A stretch of 64,000 nt of DNA from JAKACA01 sp963735115 (GTDB taxonomy: Bacteria > Actinomycetota > Acidimicrobiia > Acidimicrobiales > Bog-793): NCBI GenBank assembly GCA_963735115.1, contig CAVTJR010000001.1, positions 1,364,001 through 1,428,000 of the forward strand, written 5' to 3'. The position numbers and the translations under genes are program-made. Under the pieces are notes generated by a model. The model was not told the origin of the DNA and made no database searches. It was given only the letters and a program-made list of their open reading frames with translations. Position 1 is the stretch's first letter, and every line of letters starts with the position of its first letter. This document shows, in pieces, positions 12,201 through 19,748 of the stretch.

Positions 12201-12675
12201 CCGGCCCGCCTTTGTGGCTGGCTGCCGAAAGGCTTGGGCGGCGATGGCCGAGACCGTCGACTCGAGCGCCCTTGTCGCCGAATCCAATGTGTTTCGCTAC
12301 CGACCCCTTCGCACGGTAGCCATCTGTGTCGGCGATGGTGTGCCAAAGTCCACGGTAGACCTCGCGCTTGATGCCGCGGCAGTCGCCGGTTCGGAGGTGG
12401 TCGTTGTGCAGCCAGCCGAACTCGCTGCCCGTGCAGCCGACGGGCAGCAGTTTGTCAAAGTCAGGCTCCTCGGCGAAGTCGGCGACGAAGTGCGGCTCGC
12501 GGCGATCGACGCCGGCCTTTGGGTCGACGACACCCCCGTGGCGAAGGACCCGCGCCGCGAGATGCTGCGTTGGGCACACGAGCAGGCAGTGAGCGAGAGC
12601 CGCCATAGGCATGGCAACGTCACGCCTCGGCGGCCTGGACTTGCCGGGTGGCCCGTGCCTGCTCGAACCAACTAG
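9295..12675 (+). CDS. putA: Bifunctional proline dehydrogenase / L-glutamate-gamma-semialdehyde dehydrogenase
   Basis: Oxidises proline to glutamate in two steps, FAD-dependent then NAD-dependent, with channelling of the intermediate. The PRODH barrel covers about residues 125-460 and shows DYVSVKVSSISAQ, FVNLDMEEFRDLELT and IKVRLVKGANLAMEH. The aldehyde dehydrogenase part covers about 510-1010, with NFPLSIPAGGVLAALAAGNT, the general-base region HAETSGKN (Glu near 736) and catalytic Cys near 770 in GQKCSAAS. The 1126-residue length and C-terminal extension after the dehydrogenase fit actinobacterial fused enzymes. No HTH/RHH DNA-binding domain is present at the N-terminus, so it is not an autorepressor. 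It appears monocistronic. Confidence 0.95.
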   Translation: MTEKIPVSDEELLVARAETLAAWLLEDAGRRRTGHERRQSARLTRILAEPEGRTLILALTDEVLRIHDPRRAARLLADLVREGSGVSVLGLLDQLSLRIGGALARFLPGVVVPLARDRVRAEMGGVILPAGADELGRHAAKRAAQGIRLNVNVLGEAILGDDEAERRLGRIMTTLDHPAVDYVSVKVSSISAQIDVVRFDYEVERIAARLRKLFDKALSFDPPKFVNLDMEEFRDLELTLAVFKKLLDEEPYERLPAGIVLQAYLPDSLAALEELCRFARLRYERTAGWIKVRLVKGANLAMEHVEAEIRGWPSAPFASKEEADAQYKRLLDIALDPANSGAVRVGVASHNLFELAWAATVAEARGQAERVEFEMLEGMTPATAEAVAARLGGLRLYAPIVEPAELESAIAYLVRRLDENSSPENFLAHQFAMTAGSTVWEEEAARFRRSVGDRRQHPVSTRRTQCREGEAPVGVGKGFENEPDTDFVIAANRRWAEEHLAVVAKEGLPDYRPVIDGRELEGTPVDLGIDPGRPQTPLYHWLSADTSAVEAALAAAKAGREAWAATTPDERRHALLGAADSLVRMRGRLLAVMAYDAGKTLREGDPEVSEAIDFARYYAEMVPTDPGYRPLGTVVVASPWNFPLSIPAGGVLAALAAGNTVILKPSSDTVAVAAELARALWEGGIPRSALHFVPSRDRAAGRRLITHPDVDAVVLTGSFETARMFLGWRPTLRLHAETSGKNAIVITATADIDEAIADLVKSAFGHAGQKCSAASLGIIEASVYDDERFRRRLADAVRTLRPGPGWDLSTSIGPLIRPPDAVLERGFVELAPGEEWLVEPLPLDEKRYLWRPGVRLGVRPGSWYHQTECFGPVLGLMRTRDLDEAIAWQNSTGFGLTAGIQALDPAEIEHWRENVEAGNLYVNRGITGAIIRRQAFGGWKRSVVGLGAKAGGPNYVASLGQWEPAEDDDRPAFVAGCRKAWAAMAETVDSSALVAESNVFRYRPLRTVAICVGDGVPKSTVDLALDAAAVAGSEVVVVQPAELAARAADGQQFVKVRLLGEVGDEVRLAAIDAGLWVDDTPVAKDPRREMLRWAHEQAVSESRHRHGNVTPRRPGLAGWPVPARTN

Positions 12676-12800
12676 GCACTTTGATAGCCGAGGTCACAGG
12701 AGTCGGAGAGACCCCGACCGCACCTGTTGAGTGCATGTCCCCGACCGGAGCATCCGGGCGTGGGCAAGGCTCGGCCGTGCCCAGTAAATTCGTCCAAGTC

Positions 12801-13346
12801 ATGGAGGCACCGCAAGCGAGGCGATCTCTGTCGGTTTTCGACTGCGGCGCGCTGTTCACTGCGCTCGACACCCAACGTCGTGACCGTGGGTTGGGCTGGT
12901 ACGAACTCGCCGACGAGCTCTGGCAGCAGTCGTCGGATCTCAACGCACAGCGATCAGATCATCCGCTCTGCGGAGGGGCGGTCCAGAGGCTGCAAACGCG
13001 CGGGGCAACCTCCTGCCAATATGCGCTTTTCATGTTGCGCTGGCTTCGCCGAGCGCCGGAGGACTTCTTGTCCGGTCCGGTTGTCGACGTGGGCAATGTC
13101 CGGTTGCCGAGAGCGGGAAGCGACAGCCGACTTCGTTGGGACTTGAACCAGCTACACGCAGCGCTCAACGATCGACGCCGAGAGTGCGACCTTACATGGG
13201 CGGATCTGGCGCAAGAGCTCAACTGCACGCCAAGCAGATTGACCAATTTGCGAACCGCTCGCTTCGCGGACATGGACCTCGCGATGCGCGTCACACAATG
13301 GCTCGGTCAGCCGGCGGCTGCGTTCATCCACCCAGCTCAATGGTGA
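12801..13346 (+). CDS. Protein with two XRE-like helix-turn-helix units
   Basis: A 181-residue protein in which two similar stretches follow each other. The first is ALFTALDTQRRDRGLGWYELADELW and the second is QLHAALNDRRRECDLTWADLAQELN, each followed by a turn, a recognition-helix-like segment and a closing WLxxxPxxF/A motif. Both look like lambda-repressor-type HTH domains, so the protein could bind two half-sites as a monomer. The start is uncertain: ATG at 12801 or 12735, or a GTG at 12648 overlapping the end of putA; none has a good ribosome site. The role is unknown. Confidence 0.6.
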   Translation: MEAPQARRSLSVFDCGALFTALDTQRRDRGLGWYELADELWQQSSDLNAQRSDHPLCGGAVQRLQTRGATSCQYALFMLRWLRRAPEDFLSGPVVDVGNVRLPRAGSDSRLRWDLNQLHAALNDRRRECDLTWADLAQELNCTPSRLTNLRTARFADMDLAMRVTQWLGQPAAAFIHPAQW

Positions 13347-13452
13347 CTGCAGCTCACACCCTCTGCGGGTCCCCGCCCTTTAGAAGTGTCGCCGACCGCG
13401 GGGCAGTCCTCGAGCTACGACCGGACTCCCGAGACAGGCGGGTATGCGAGCG

Positions 13453-13992
13453 TCAGCGGCCGCCCAGCCGCGTCGTGCCATCGAGCAGCTCCCTCGCTAT
13501 GTCCAAATGCCCGGCATGCCGCGCTGTCTCCTCGATCATGTGCAAAACGACCCAACGAACATTCGGTGGCTCGAATCCACCAGGCCCGTGCTTGCCCAGC
13601 GGTGGAGCCGAGAGGGGGGTTGTCGCCAGCACTGCCTCGGACTGCGCGCACTGGGCGCGGTAGAAGGCGATGACCTCCGTCGAAGGCTCGTCGGTTGTGA
13701 ACACCACCGTAAGGGGGTCGTACGGTGGCTGATCTTCGGCGAGGTCGCCTGGCAACTCAGGCTGTTTGCCCGCCACGACACCTTGGAACCAATGCCACTC
13801 GGCGCCGCCCAGGTGCTCGAGCAGCCCCGCCGGCGTCCAGCCTGTGGGCACGATTGACCGATGCCAGTCCGCCTCGTCCAGTCCCGCGACGATCGCCAAA
13901 ACCGCTTCCCGCTGACCGCGCAGGAGGTCCCGCAGCATCTCGTCGTCGGCTTCGCGTTCTTGGTCTCCAACCACACCCACTCTCCTGGCCAA
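13453..13992 (-). CDS. DinB/DUF664-family putative metal-dependent enzyme
   Basis: Four-helix-bundle protein of 179 residues. The likely metal-binding histidines sit in LLEHLGGAEWHW (about residue 60) and HMIEETARHAGHLDIARE (about 150-165), the usual DinB/DUF664 arrangement. Related actinobacterial proteins include mycothiol-dependent isomerases and S-transferases, so a thiol-dependent detoxification role is a fair guess but not shown. The gene stands alone between the double-HTH gene (convergent) and a repeat-rich gap. Confidence 0.8.
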   Translation of the reverse strand: MARRVGVVGDQEREADDEMLRDLLRGQREAVLAIVAGLDEADWHRSIVPTGWTPAGLLEHLGGAEWHWFQGVVAGKQPELPGDLAEDQPPYDPLTVVFTTDEPSTEVIAFYRAQCAQSEAVLATTPLSAPPLGKHGPGGFEPPNVRWVVLHMIEETARHAGHLDIARELLDGTTRLGGR

Positions 13993-14169
13993 CGGGCGAG
14001 TTCACGGCAGACTGCTCGGCCAACCTGATCCCGCGTGACGTCAGTGGTCACCCTATCCACCGGACCTCGCACCGGGACAGTCCCGGCTGCCCCATAATGC
14101 CGGGACCTGGACACCGCCCACGGCCTGCGCCGCTGTTCGCCAGGGGGTTGGAATAGAGCCCTCAAGGTC

Positions 14170-14380
14170 GTCGAGCGACCGGACACGGAATCAGGCTGCT
14201 GAACAGCGAGAACGTTGTGAATCCGACAACGAGTGGCGGTGATGAGACGATGTTCGAACCGCTCCTGGCTCGTTGACCTGGGGTTATGCAGCACGAAAGC
14301 CTGAGCTTGGGCGAATTTCGGCGCCGAGCGGCTCGCCGCAAGGCTGGCAGCAGATGTGATGGGACCAAGTTCGGACCCCC
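14170..14380 (+). repeat. Interspersed repeat copy R1 (units a + b)
   Basis: Lies in the 480-base gap before the cupin gene. Unit a carries the hairpin GTTGTGAATCCGACAAC (14217-14233) followed by GATGAGACGATGTTCGAACC. Unit b starts GGGGTTATGCAGC and ends with the decayed GTGATGGGACCAAGTTCGGACCCC. Both units recur at R2 and R4. This is the most diverged of the two-unit copies. Bases 14381-14471 show nothing else. Confidence 0.75.
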
Positions 14381-14471
14381 TGGCCGAAGCGCGATCGACG
14401 TTGACCGCCCTTGCTGGGGCTTCGGCGCGGATGGTTGGGCGGCAACCAACTCGGAATGGCGCGTCGGCGCG

Positions 14472-14855
14472 CTACGCCCCTCGACCGTACTCCTCGTCGG
14501 TGACGTGGTCGCCCCACGTGGCCGCTCCCTGGGTAACGGAGATGTGCGTCATGAAGGGGTCGAGGGCGGCACCGTGCCAGTGATCCTGGCCGTCCGGAGT
14601 GACGTGGATGTCCCCGGGGCGGATCTTGACGATTTCCTCGCCCCGTGACTGCACGAGGCCGTTGCCCTCGGTGACGTAGAGGGTTTGGCCACCTTCATGG
14701 GCGTGCCAGGCGGTGCGGGCACCCGGGGTGAAGTGGACGGCGCCGACGTTGATCTGCGAGTGGTCGTCGGGCTCGACGATGCGGTCGATCCAGACGTCGC
14801 CGGTGAACCACTCGGCCGGACCCTTCCTGGTTGGCTTCTTTGGCTGAAGTCCCAT
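14472..14855 (-). CDS. Cupin-domain protein
   Basis: Small single-domain cupin of 127 residues. Motif 1 is GARTAWHAHEGGQTLYVTEG, with two His and the downstream Glu expected to bind a divalent metal. Motif 2 is PGDIHVTPDGQDHWHG with the second-strand histidine. It starts 17 bases after the stop of the MmyB-type regulator gene on the same strand and so is probably cotranscribed with it. Stand-alone cupins of this type (often annotated as carboxymuconolactone-decarboxylase-associated or quercetinase-like) accompany SDR and ADH genes, as here. The substrate is unknown. Confidence 0.85.
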   Translation of the reverse strand: MGLQPKKPTRKGPAEWFTGDVWIDRIVEPDDHSQINVGAVHFTPGARTAWHAHEGGQTLYVTEGNGLVQSRGEEIVKIRPGDIHVTPDGQDHWHGAALDPFMTHISVTQGAATWGDHVTDEEYGRGA

Positions 14856-14872
14856 CAGTTCTCCTTCGCGTC

Positions 14873-15751
14873 TCAGCGCTCACCTACGCTCTCGTCCGCG
14901 CGGGGTCTTGCCGGCGTCGCCCAGCTCGCGAGCAGGTCAAGTGCCTGCTGTGAGGGGCTTCCCGGTTCGGCGCTGTAGACGAGGATGCGCTGTCCGGTGT
15001 CGCCGGGGAGCTCCAGGGCTTCGTAGTCGAGGGTGAGGTCACCCACAACGGGGTGGTGCAGAGACTTTGCGCCTGTGCGATGGAACTTCACGTTGTGGGC
15101 GGCCCAGCGGACGCGGAACTCGTCGCTGCGAGTGGAGAGTTCCCCGATGAGATCGGACAGCTTCTTGTCGAAGGGATCGCGGCCGGCTTCGGCCCGCAGG
15201 ATGGCGACGGCATCGTTGGCGATCTTCTCCCACTCCGGGAAGAAGTCGCTGGCGCGTGAGTTCAGGAAAATGAACCTGGCCACGTTCGGTGTTCCGCTCG
15301 AATCCTCGAACACGGGCGCGTAGAGGGCGTGGCCGAGCGTGTTGCCGGCGATCAGATCGAGGCGGCCGTTGCGGACGTACGCGGGCGCGGTTATCGAGTC
15401 GAGGATCCGCTGCACCGTCGGACGGACCCGCTCCTGGGTCGGACGCCGGCGCGTCGGACGCCACGTCGCGTTGGCGGCGCGCACCAGGTCGAACAGATGG
15501 GCTCGTTCGGCTTCATCGAGCTGCAACGCTCGCACGACACCCTCCAGCACGTCCTCGGATGCGCCGACGGCGTTCCCGCGTTCGAAGCGCGTGTAGTACT
15601 CGACGCTGATGCCGGCGAGCATGGCGACCTCTTCACGTCGCAACCCGTTCACCCGACGATTGCTTCCATACGCTGGGAGGCCAGCCTGCTCCGGGGTGAT
15701 CTTGGCTCGCCGCGAGGTCAAGAACTCCTGGATGTCGTTGGTGGCAGCCAC
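14873..15751 (-). CDS. XRE-family regulator with MmyB-like ligand domain
   Basis: 292 residues. The N-terminal HTH (about 10-75) reads RRAKITPEQAGLP...RVNGLRREEVAMLAGISVEYYTRFERG, the hallmark of MmyB/SCO4944-type regulators. The C-terminal PAS-like domain (about 110-270) has APAYVRNGRLDLIAGNTLGHALY and FRVRWAAHNVKFHRTG, which in MmyB binds a fatty acid. These regulators usually control a divergent short-chain dehydrogenase. Here a frameshifted SDR gene is divergent and an ADH gene follows; both have a nearly identical 40-base element upstream (15781 and 16785) that is the best candidate for its binding site. Confidence 0.9.
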   Translation of the reverse strand: MAATNDIQEFLTSRRAKITPEQAGLPAYGSNRRVNGLRREEVAMLAGISVEYYTRFERGNAVGASEDVLEGVVRALQLDEAERAHLFDLVRAANATWRPTRRRPTQERVRPTVQRILDSITAPAYVRNGRLDLIAGNTLGHALYAPVFEDSSGTPNVARFIFLNSRASDFFPEWEKIANDAVAILRAEAGRDPFDKKLSDLIGELSTRSDEFRVRWAAHNVKFHRTGAKSLHHPVVGDLTLDYEALELPGDTGQRILVYSAEPGSPSQQALDLLASWATPARPRADESVGER

Positions 15752-15780
15752 GCCTCAACAGTACGGATCGTTGGTGCGAC

Positions 15781-15822
15781 GTGGGAGCCCCTGGCAGTGC
15801 CCCTCTCAACACGGTCTCCCAC
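15781..15822 (+). promoter_or_regulatory. Shared upstream element, copy 1 (candidate MmyB-regulator operator)
   Basis: Begins GTGGGAGCCCCTGGCAGTGC and ends in GGTCTCCCAC. It matches the element at 16785 at most positions, and each copy has GGGAG...CTCCC arms facing each other. It lies in the divergent gap between the regulator and the SDR gene. Confidence 0.6.
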
Positions 15823-15912
15823 GCCGGGCCGTCTCGTGGTTCGATCCTCCTGGAGCATTACGGCGGATACCGCACAGTCCTCCCGCTGCACCCTTCAAGT
15901 GAGGAGTTCGCC

Positions 15913-16741
15913 ATGAGTGAAGTCATTGTCGTCATCGGCGCGGGATCGATCGGGCAGGCGATCGCCCGACGCGTGAGCGCCGGGAAACACGTCGTCTTGG
16001 CCGATCTGCGCGACGAGAACGCCGACGCAGCGGCCGAGGTGATGCGCGACGCCGGGTTCGACGTGAGCACCGCAACCGTCGATGTTTCGTCGCGCGAATC
16101 GGTTCACGCACTCGTCGAGACAGCCACGGGATTCGGCGATGTCACCGGCCTCATCCATGCCGCCGGAGTCTCACCAAGCCAGGCCTCCCCGGCGACCATC
16201 CTCGCAGTCGACTTGTACGGCACTGCGCTCGTGCTCGAGGAGGTCGGAAACGTCATCGCACGCGGCGGTGCCGGGGTGGTCATCGCGTCGCAGTCCGGGC
16301 ACCGCCTCGGCGCCCTCACCGAAGACCAGAACGCCGCCCTGGCGACCACCCCGGCCGACGAATTGCTGAAGCTCCCCATGCTCCAGCCCGACCTGGTGAC
16401 AGACCCTCTCAACGCCTACCAACTGGCCAAGCGCGGAAACTCGCTGCGGGTGATGGCCGAGGCCGTTCGGTGGGGCAAGCGGGGCGCCAGGATCAACACG
16501 ATCAGTCCCGGCATCATCTTCACTCCGCTGGCCAGGGACGAGCTGACCGGCCCTCGCGGTGAGGGATACCGCCGCATGATCGACCTCAGCCCCGCTGGGC
16601 GCGGCGGCACCCCAGACGAAGTCGGAACCGTCGGGCGCGCTTCTCATGGGTCCTGACGGCGCGTTCATCACCGGCAGCGACTTCCTCATGGACGGCGGAG
16701 TTACGGCGTCTTACTTCTACGGCGAACTCGCGGTCCGGTGA
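15913..16741 (+). pseudogene. Short-chain dehydrogenase/reductase, one frameshift near 16636
   Basis: SDR of about 275 residues when repaired. Start ATG 15913 has GAGGAG six bases upstream. The cofactor loop reads VVIGAGSIGQAIARR (GxGxxG), and D35-type acidic residues (VVLADLRDEN) suggest NAD. The active-site region reads SQSGHR then YQLAKRG (Y-x-x-x-K). The frame breaks after DEVGTVG: as it stands translation ends at 16656, but skipping one base gives ALLMGPDGAFITGSDFLMDGG and a natural stop at 16741, the standard SDR C-terminus. Decay or sequence error are both possible; the adjacent ADH has a similar lesion. Confidence 0.85.
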
Positions 16742-16784
16742 ACCGGTCACGTCGGCTGACTCGTAACCAGCGCACCTTGAGGGA

Positions 16785-16826
16785 GTGGGAGTCCCTGTCA
16801 GTACCCCTCTCGACCGGGACTCCCTC
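16785..16826 (+). promoter_or_regulatory. Shared upstream element, copy 2 (candidate MmyB-regulator operator)
   Basis: Begins GTGGGAGTCCCTGTCAGTAC and continues with CCCTCTCGAC and GGGACTCCC. It is the second copy of the element at 15781, about 30 bases before the ADH start. Inverted GGGAGTCCC/GGGACTCCC halves suggest a dimer-binding site. Confidence 0.6.
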
Positions 16827-16855
16827 CCGGTCCAACTCCGTGCTGTAGTGCTCTC

Positions 16856-17903
16856 ATGCGTGCAGCGATCTTCAATGGCCCTCACTCCATAACGGTCGGC
16901 GAGCGGCCCGACCCGTCCATCCAGGAGCCGAGCGACGCGATCGTGCGCGTCGTGCTCGGTTGCGTGTGCGGTTCGGACCTTTGGTACTACCGGGGTGAGT
17001 CGCCGCATGCAGTCGGGTCGATCGGCCACGAGTTCATCGGCGTCGTCGAGGACGTCGGCTCCGAGGTCGACGGCATCGCTAAGGGCGACCTCGTTGTCGC
17101 CCCGTTCGTGTACTGCGACATGTCGTGTCCGCACTGCCGGGCGGGGATGACGTCCCATTGCGTCGCTGGCGGATCGTTCGGCAACGGCGAAATCGACGGT
17201 GGTCAAGGCGAGGCGGTGCGCGTCCCGCTCGCTGGCAGCAGCCTCGTCCCGGTCCCCGGGTCTCCCTCGGACCATACCGACGGAGACGTTGCGCTCGCTG
17301 CTCGCGCTGTCGGATGTGATGTGCACCGGCCACCACGCCGCGGTGTGCGGGCGTGTGACCAAAGGGAATACGGTCGCCGTGGTGGGCGACGGCGCCGTCG
17401 GTCTCTCCGCCGTTGTCGCATCCAAGCGGCTCGGTGCTGAGCGCATCATCGCCCTGAGCCGCAACCCCGTTCGCCAACAAGTCGCCCGCGAGTTCGGTGC
17501 CACCGACATCCTGGCCGGGCGGGGCGACGACGCTATCGCTGCAGTCTTGGAGCTGACCAACGGCGTCGGTGTCGACGCCGCCCTCGAATGCGTCGGCACC
17601 GGCCAATCGATGACCACCGCGCTGGCTATCGCCCGACCCGGCTCGACCGTTGGTGTTGTCGGTGCCCCTCACGGCGCTGAGGTACCGTTCGAAGCGAACT
17701 TCTGGCGCGGCGTCGGATGGCAAGGCGGTGTCGCGCCGGCACGTGCGTACATCCCCGAGCTGCTCGATGACGTGCTCAACGGCATTATCAACCCCGGCCG
17801 CGTCTTCGACTACGAAACCAGCCTCGACGGTATCGCCGACGCCTACGCCGCCATGGATGAACGTCGTGCGATCAAGTCGCTCGTGCGCGTGGGGTCGATC
17901 TGA
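16856..17903 (+). pseudogene. Zinc-dependent alcohol dehydrogenase, one frameshift near 17282
   Basis: Medium-chain dehydrogenase. The N-terminal part (16856 onward) has catalytic-zinc ligands in GCVCGSDLW and GHEFIG, and a four-cysteine structural-zinc loop (YCDMSCPHCRAGMTSHC). After VPGSPSDHTD an extra base shifts the frame. The other frame then continues ETLRSLLALSDVMCTGHHAA, the Rossmann loop VVGDGAVGLSAV, and the C-terminus ending RAIKSLVRVGSI at 17903. The repaired protein has about 348 residues, full length for the family. It probably belongs to the same regulon as the SDR. Only 114 bases separate the two genes. Confidence 0.85.
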
Positions 17904-17980
17904 TGACTTCTTGGACCAACGATGAGCTTGAACGCATCGACAGCGCCAATGAGCTGCGGCTCGCCTCTCGCGGAAAGTGA
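17903..17980 (+). pseudogene. DUF2255 gene stub, cut by repeat R7
   Basis: The ADH stop overlaps an ATG (TGATG). The new frame reads TSWTNDELERIDSANELRLASR, which I recognise as the conserved N-terminus of DUF2255 proteins. After about 23 residues the sequence passes straight into the repeat end (GGAAAGTGATCGGACTAGG) and stops. The remaining 100 or so residues of the domain are not in the window. The deletion or insertion joint therefore coincides with the repeat. Confidence 0.7.
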
Positions 17981-18040
17981 TCGGACTAGGTTCGAACCCC
18001 GTCAAGCACCGCCCCGCTCCCCGCGGTCCGGGCACCCTGA
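17970..18040 (+). repeat. Interspersed repeat copy R7 (end only)
   Basis: Contains GTGATCGGACTAGGTTCGAA followed by CCCC, the conserved repeat end. The next bases are a stretch also found after R4 (CACCGCCCCGCTCCC). Only the right end of the family is present. It truncates the DUF2255 gene. Confidence 0.7.
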
Positions 18041-18074
18041 TCAGCTTGCCCGGCCGTCGATCAGGAAAGGCAAG

Positions 18075-18236
18075 ATGGCACGAATGTCCTTGCCCACCCC
18101 GACACTTCGGACCGCTCGCCTGTCGTTGCGCCCGTTCACCAGCGCGGAAGCGGACGCCCTCTCCGCGCTGGCCGGGTCGGGACAACTGCGGACTGTGGCC
18201 TACAAACCCGGCGACGTCGGTGGTCATCCGCGATGA
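18075..18236 (+). pseudogene. N-terminal stub of a GNAT acetyltransferase
   Basis: The frame reads MSLPTPTLRTARLSLRPFTSAEADALSAL, the standard N-terminus of RimJ/RimL-type GNAT proteins. It then diverges and ends after about 53 residues, with no acetyl-CoA-binding motif. The following phosphotransferase gene begins inside its last codons. It is one of several cut-off genes in this part of the window. Confidence 0.6.
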
Positions 18237-18982
18237 GGGCCGACGTGGAGGAGGTCGAGGTTGTCGTCGCCCATAACGAGCGCGCCACCCTGCGCGTCGG
18301 CGACGTGTTCCTGAAGATCGACGCCGATCAGACCCGCACCGACGTCGAGGTCGAAGCGATGGCGATGGCGCCGGTCCCGACCCCGGAGATCCTCTGGCGG
18401 AAGCCGCCCGTGCTCGCGCTCGCCGCTCTCCCTGGGACGTCACTCGGCCACCTCGGCGAGCCGTCTACCGCGTCGTCGCCGGCGTGGGCCGCGGCGGGTG
18501 CCGCCGCCCGGGCGCTGCACGACGCGCCGCTGCCGCCATGGCCCGGTCGGAGCGTCGACGAGCTCGCATCGCACCTCGCCGCCGAATGCGAGTGGCTCGC
18601 CGCCAACGACGTCCTTCCCGCCGACGTGGTTACACGCAGCCGCCGGCTCGCCGAGAGTGCACTCCGGCCGTGGGCACCGGTGTTCATCCACGGTGACCTG
18701 CAGGTCGACCACGTCTTCGTCGCCGGTGACGAGGTCACTGGCGTCATCGACTGGTCTGAGGCGTCCCAGGGCGACGCGCTCTTCGACCTCGCCACCCTCA
18801 CGCTCGGACACGAGGAGCACCTTGGCGACGTCGTCGCCGGCTATGGCACCGACGTCGACCGCGACCTCATCTGCGCGTGGTGGTCGCTGCGGTGCCTGCT
18901 GAACGTACGCTGGCTGGTCGAGCACGGCTTCGGCCCGCCCGAGGAGATGCCCGAGGTCGCCGTGCTGCGATCCCGGCCGTGA
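18233..18982 (+). CDS. Aminoglycoside-phosphotransferase-family kinase
   Basis: APH/choline-kinase-fold phosphotransferase of 249 residues. The catalytic loop is FIHGDLQVDHVFV (Brenner motif HxDxxxxH/N variant; Asp near 160) and the metal-binding motif is VIDWSEASQGDALFDLA. The N-lobe is short, with VFLKIDAD (ATP-binding Lys) near residue 25. Substrates in this family range from aminoglycosides to macrolides and small alcohols, so resistance cannot be claimed. The APH start overlaps the end of the GNAT stub, suggesting it was joined here by recombination. Confidence 0.8.
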   Translation: MRADVEEVEVVVAHNERATLRVGDVFLKIDADQTRTDVEVEAMAMAPVPTPEILWRKPPVLALAALPGTSLGHLGEPSTASSPAWAAAGAAARALHDAPLPPWPGRSVDELASHLAAECEWLAANDVLPADVVTRSRRLAESALRPWAPVFIHGDLQVDHVFVAGDEVTGVIDWSEASQGDALFDLATLTLGHEEHLGDVVAGYGTDVDRDLICAWWSLRCLLNVRWLVEHGFGPPEEMPEVAVLRSRP

Positions 18983-19120
18983 GGCTGCACGAGCCCGATA
19001 GGTACGAGTGCCCGTTCTGCCGCGATCGCCTGGCATCTCCCGAAAACCCGTCGTCTTCCGGACCGACGAGGTCATGGTCCTCGTGAACATCAGCTGGTGG
19101 CCGAACAACCCGCGGGCATA
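18979..19120 (+). pseudogene. HIT-family protein stub, frameshifted and truncated
   Basis: A GTG overlapping the APH stop opens a frame reading RLHEPDRYECPFCRDRLAS, the zinc-finger start of a HIT-family (histidine-triad) nucleotide hydrolase. After a one-base shift the match continues RKPVVFRTDEVMVLVNISWW and then PNNPR, where HIT proteins continue into GHVLVVP. The catalytic histidine triad is absent. Bases 19121-19260 carry a GC-rich stretch with a short CCCCC-GAA-GGGGG hairpin but no gene. Confidence 0.65.
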
Positions 19121-19283
19121 TCGGGTTGGGGCATCGCCCCCGAAGGGGGTTCTGAAGCCCCTGCCGGCTGCCGGAGTTGGCCGGCCCCGACTCGCCCGAC
19201 CCCCTCGACGAACCGACGTGGTTGACTGAGGGCTTCGGACCCTGTCGTAAGCGGTGGATGAGTCCCACCGAGTGGAGGTGCCT

Positions 19284-19748
19284 GTGGCCGAACCCACACA
19301 GCCCGTAGAGCAAATGGTGGTGTGCTATTTCATCGTTTCTGATGAGGTCGAGCGCTCTCGGCGCTTCTATACCGAGGTACTCGGTGGCAGGGTGGTCTTC
19401 GGCCCAGAGCCGACCAACATTGCACTTGCCAACAGCTTCATCGTCATCAACAGCGGCGGAGGCCCCACCGACGACAAGCCCACGGTCACCCTTGCGACGC
19501 CAAGCGACCCCGACCGGGTCAGCAGCTTCCTCAATATTCGGGTCGGAGACATCCACGCCGCGTACGCCGAATGGAGCGCCCGGGGCGCGCAGTTCCTGAC
19601 GCCGCCGAAACAGCACCAGTACGAGATCCGTTGCTACATCCGAGACCCCGATGGTTACATCATCGAGGTCGGGCAAACCACCGACCCACACGGTGACTGG
19701 TGGCCCGCCGACTGGTTATCGATCAACCCAGGCGGGCAATCCGACTGA
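19284..19748 (+). CDS. VOC family (glyoxalase-like) protein
   Basis: Single-domain VOC protein of 154 residues. It starts QMVVCYFIVSDEVERSRRFYTEVLGGRVVF and ends QYEIRCYIRDPDGYIIEVGQTT, with the usual R-D-P-D-G-x-x-I-E-V close carrying the glutamate metal ligand. GTG 19284 was chosen because GGAGG sits five bases upstream; an ATG at 19254 is in frame but has no such site. The substrate is unknown. Confidence 0.85.
   Translation: MAEPTQPVEQMVVCYFIVSDEVERSRRFYTEVLGGRVVFGPEPTNIALANSFIVINSGGGPTDDKPTVTLATPSDPDRVSSFLNIRVGDIHAAYAEWSARGAQFLTPPKQHQYEIRCYIRDPDGYIIEVGQTTDPHGDWWPADWLSINPGGQSD

Noticed and set aside
11446..12612. Long open frame opposite putA
   Set aside because: No domain resemblance; it mirrors codon bias of the aldehyde dehydrogenase part.
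19125..19150. GC hairpin CCCCC-GAA-GGGGG as a terminator
   Set aside because: The stem is short and no U-tract follows.
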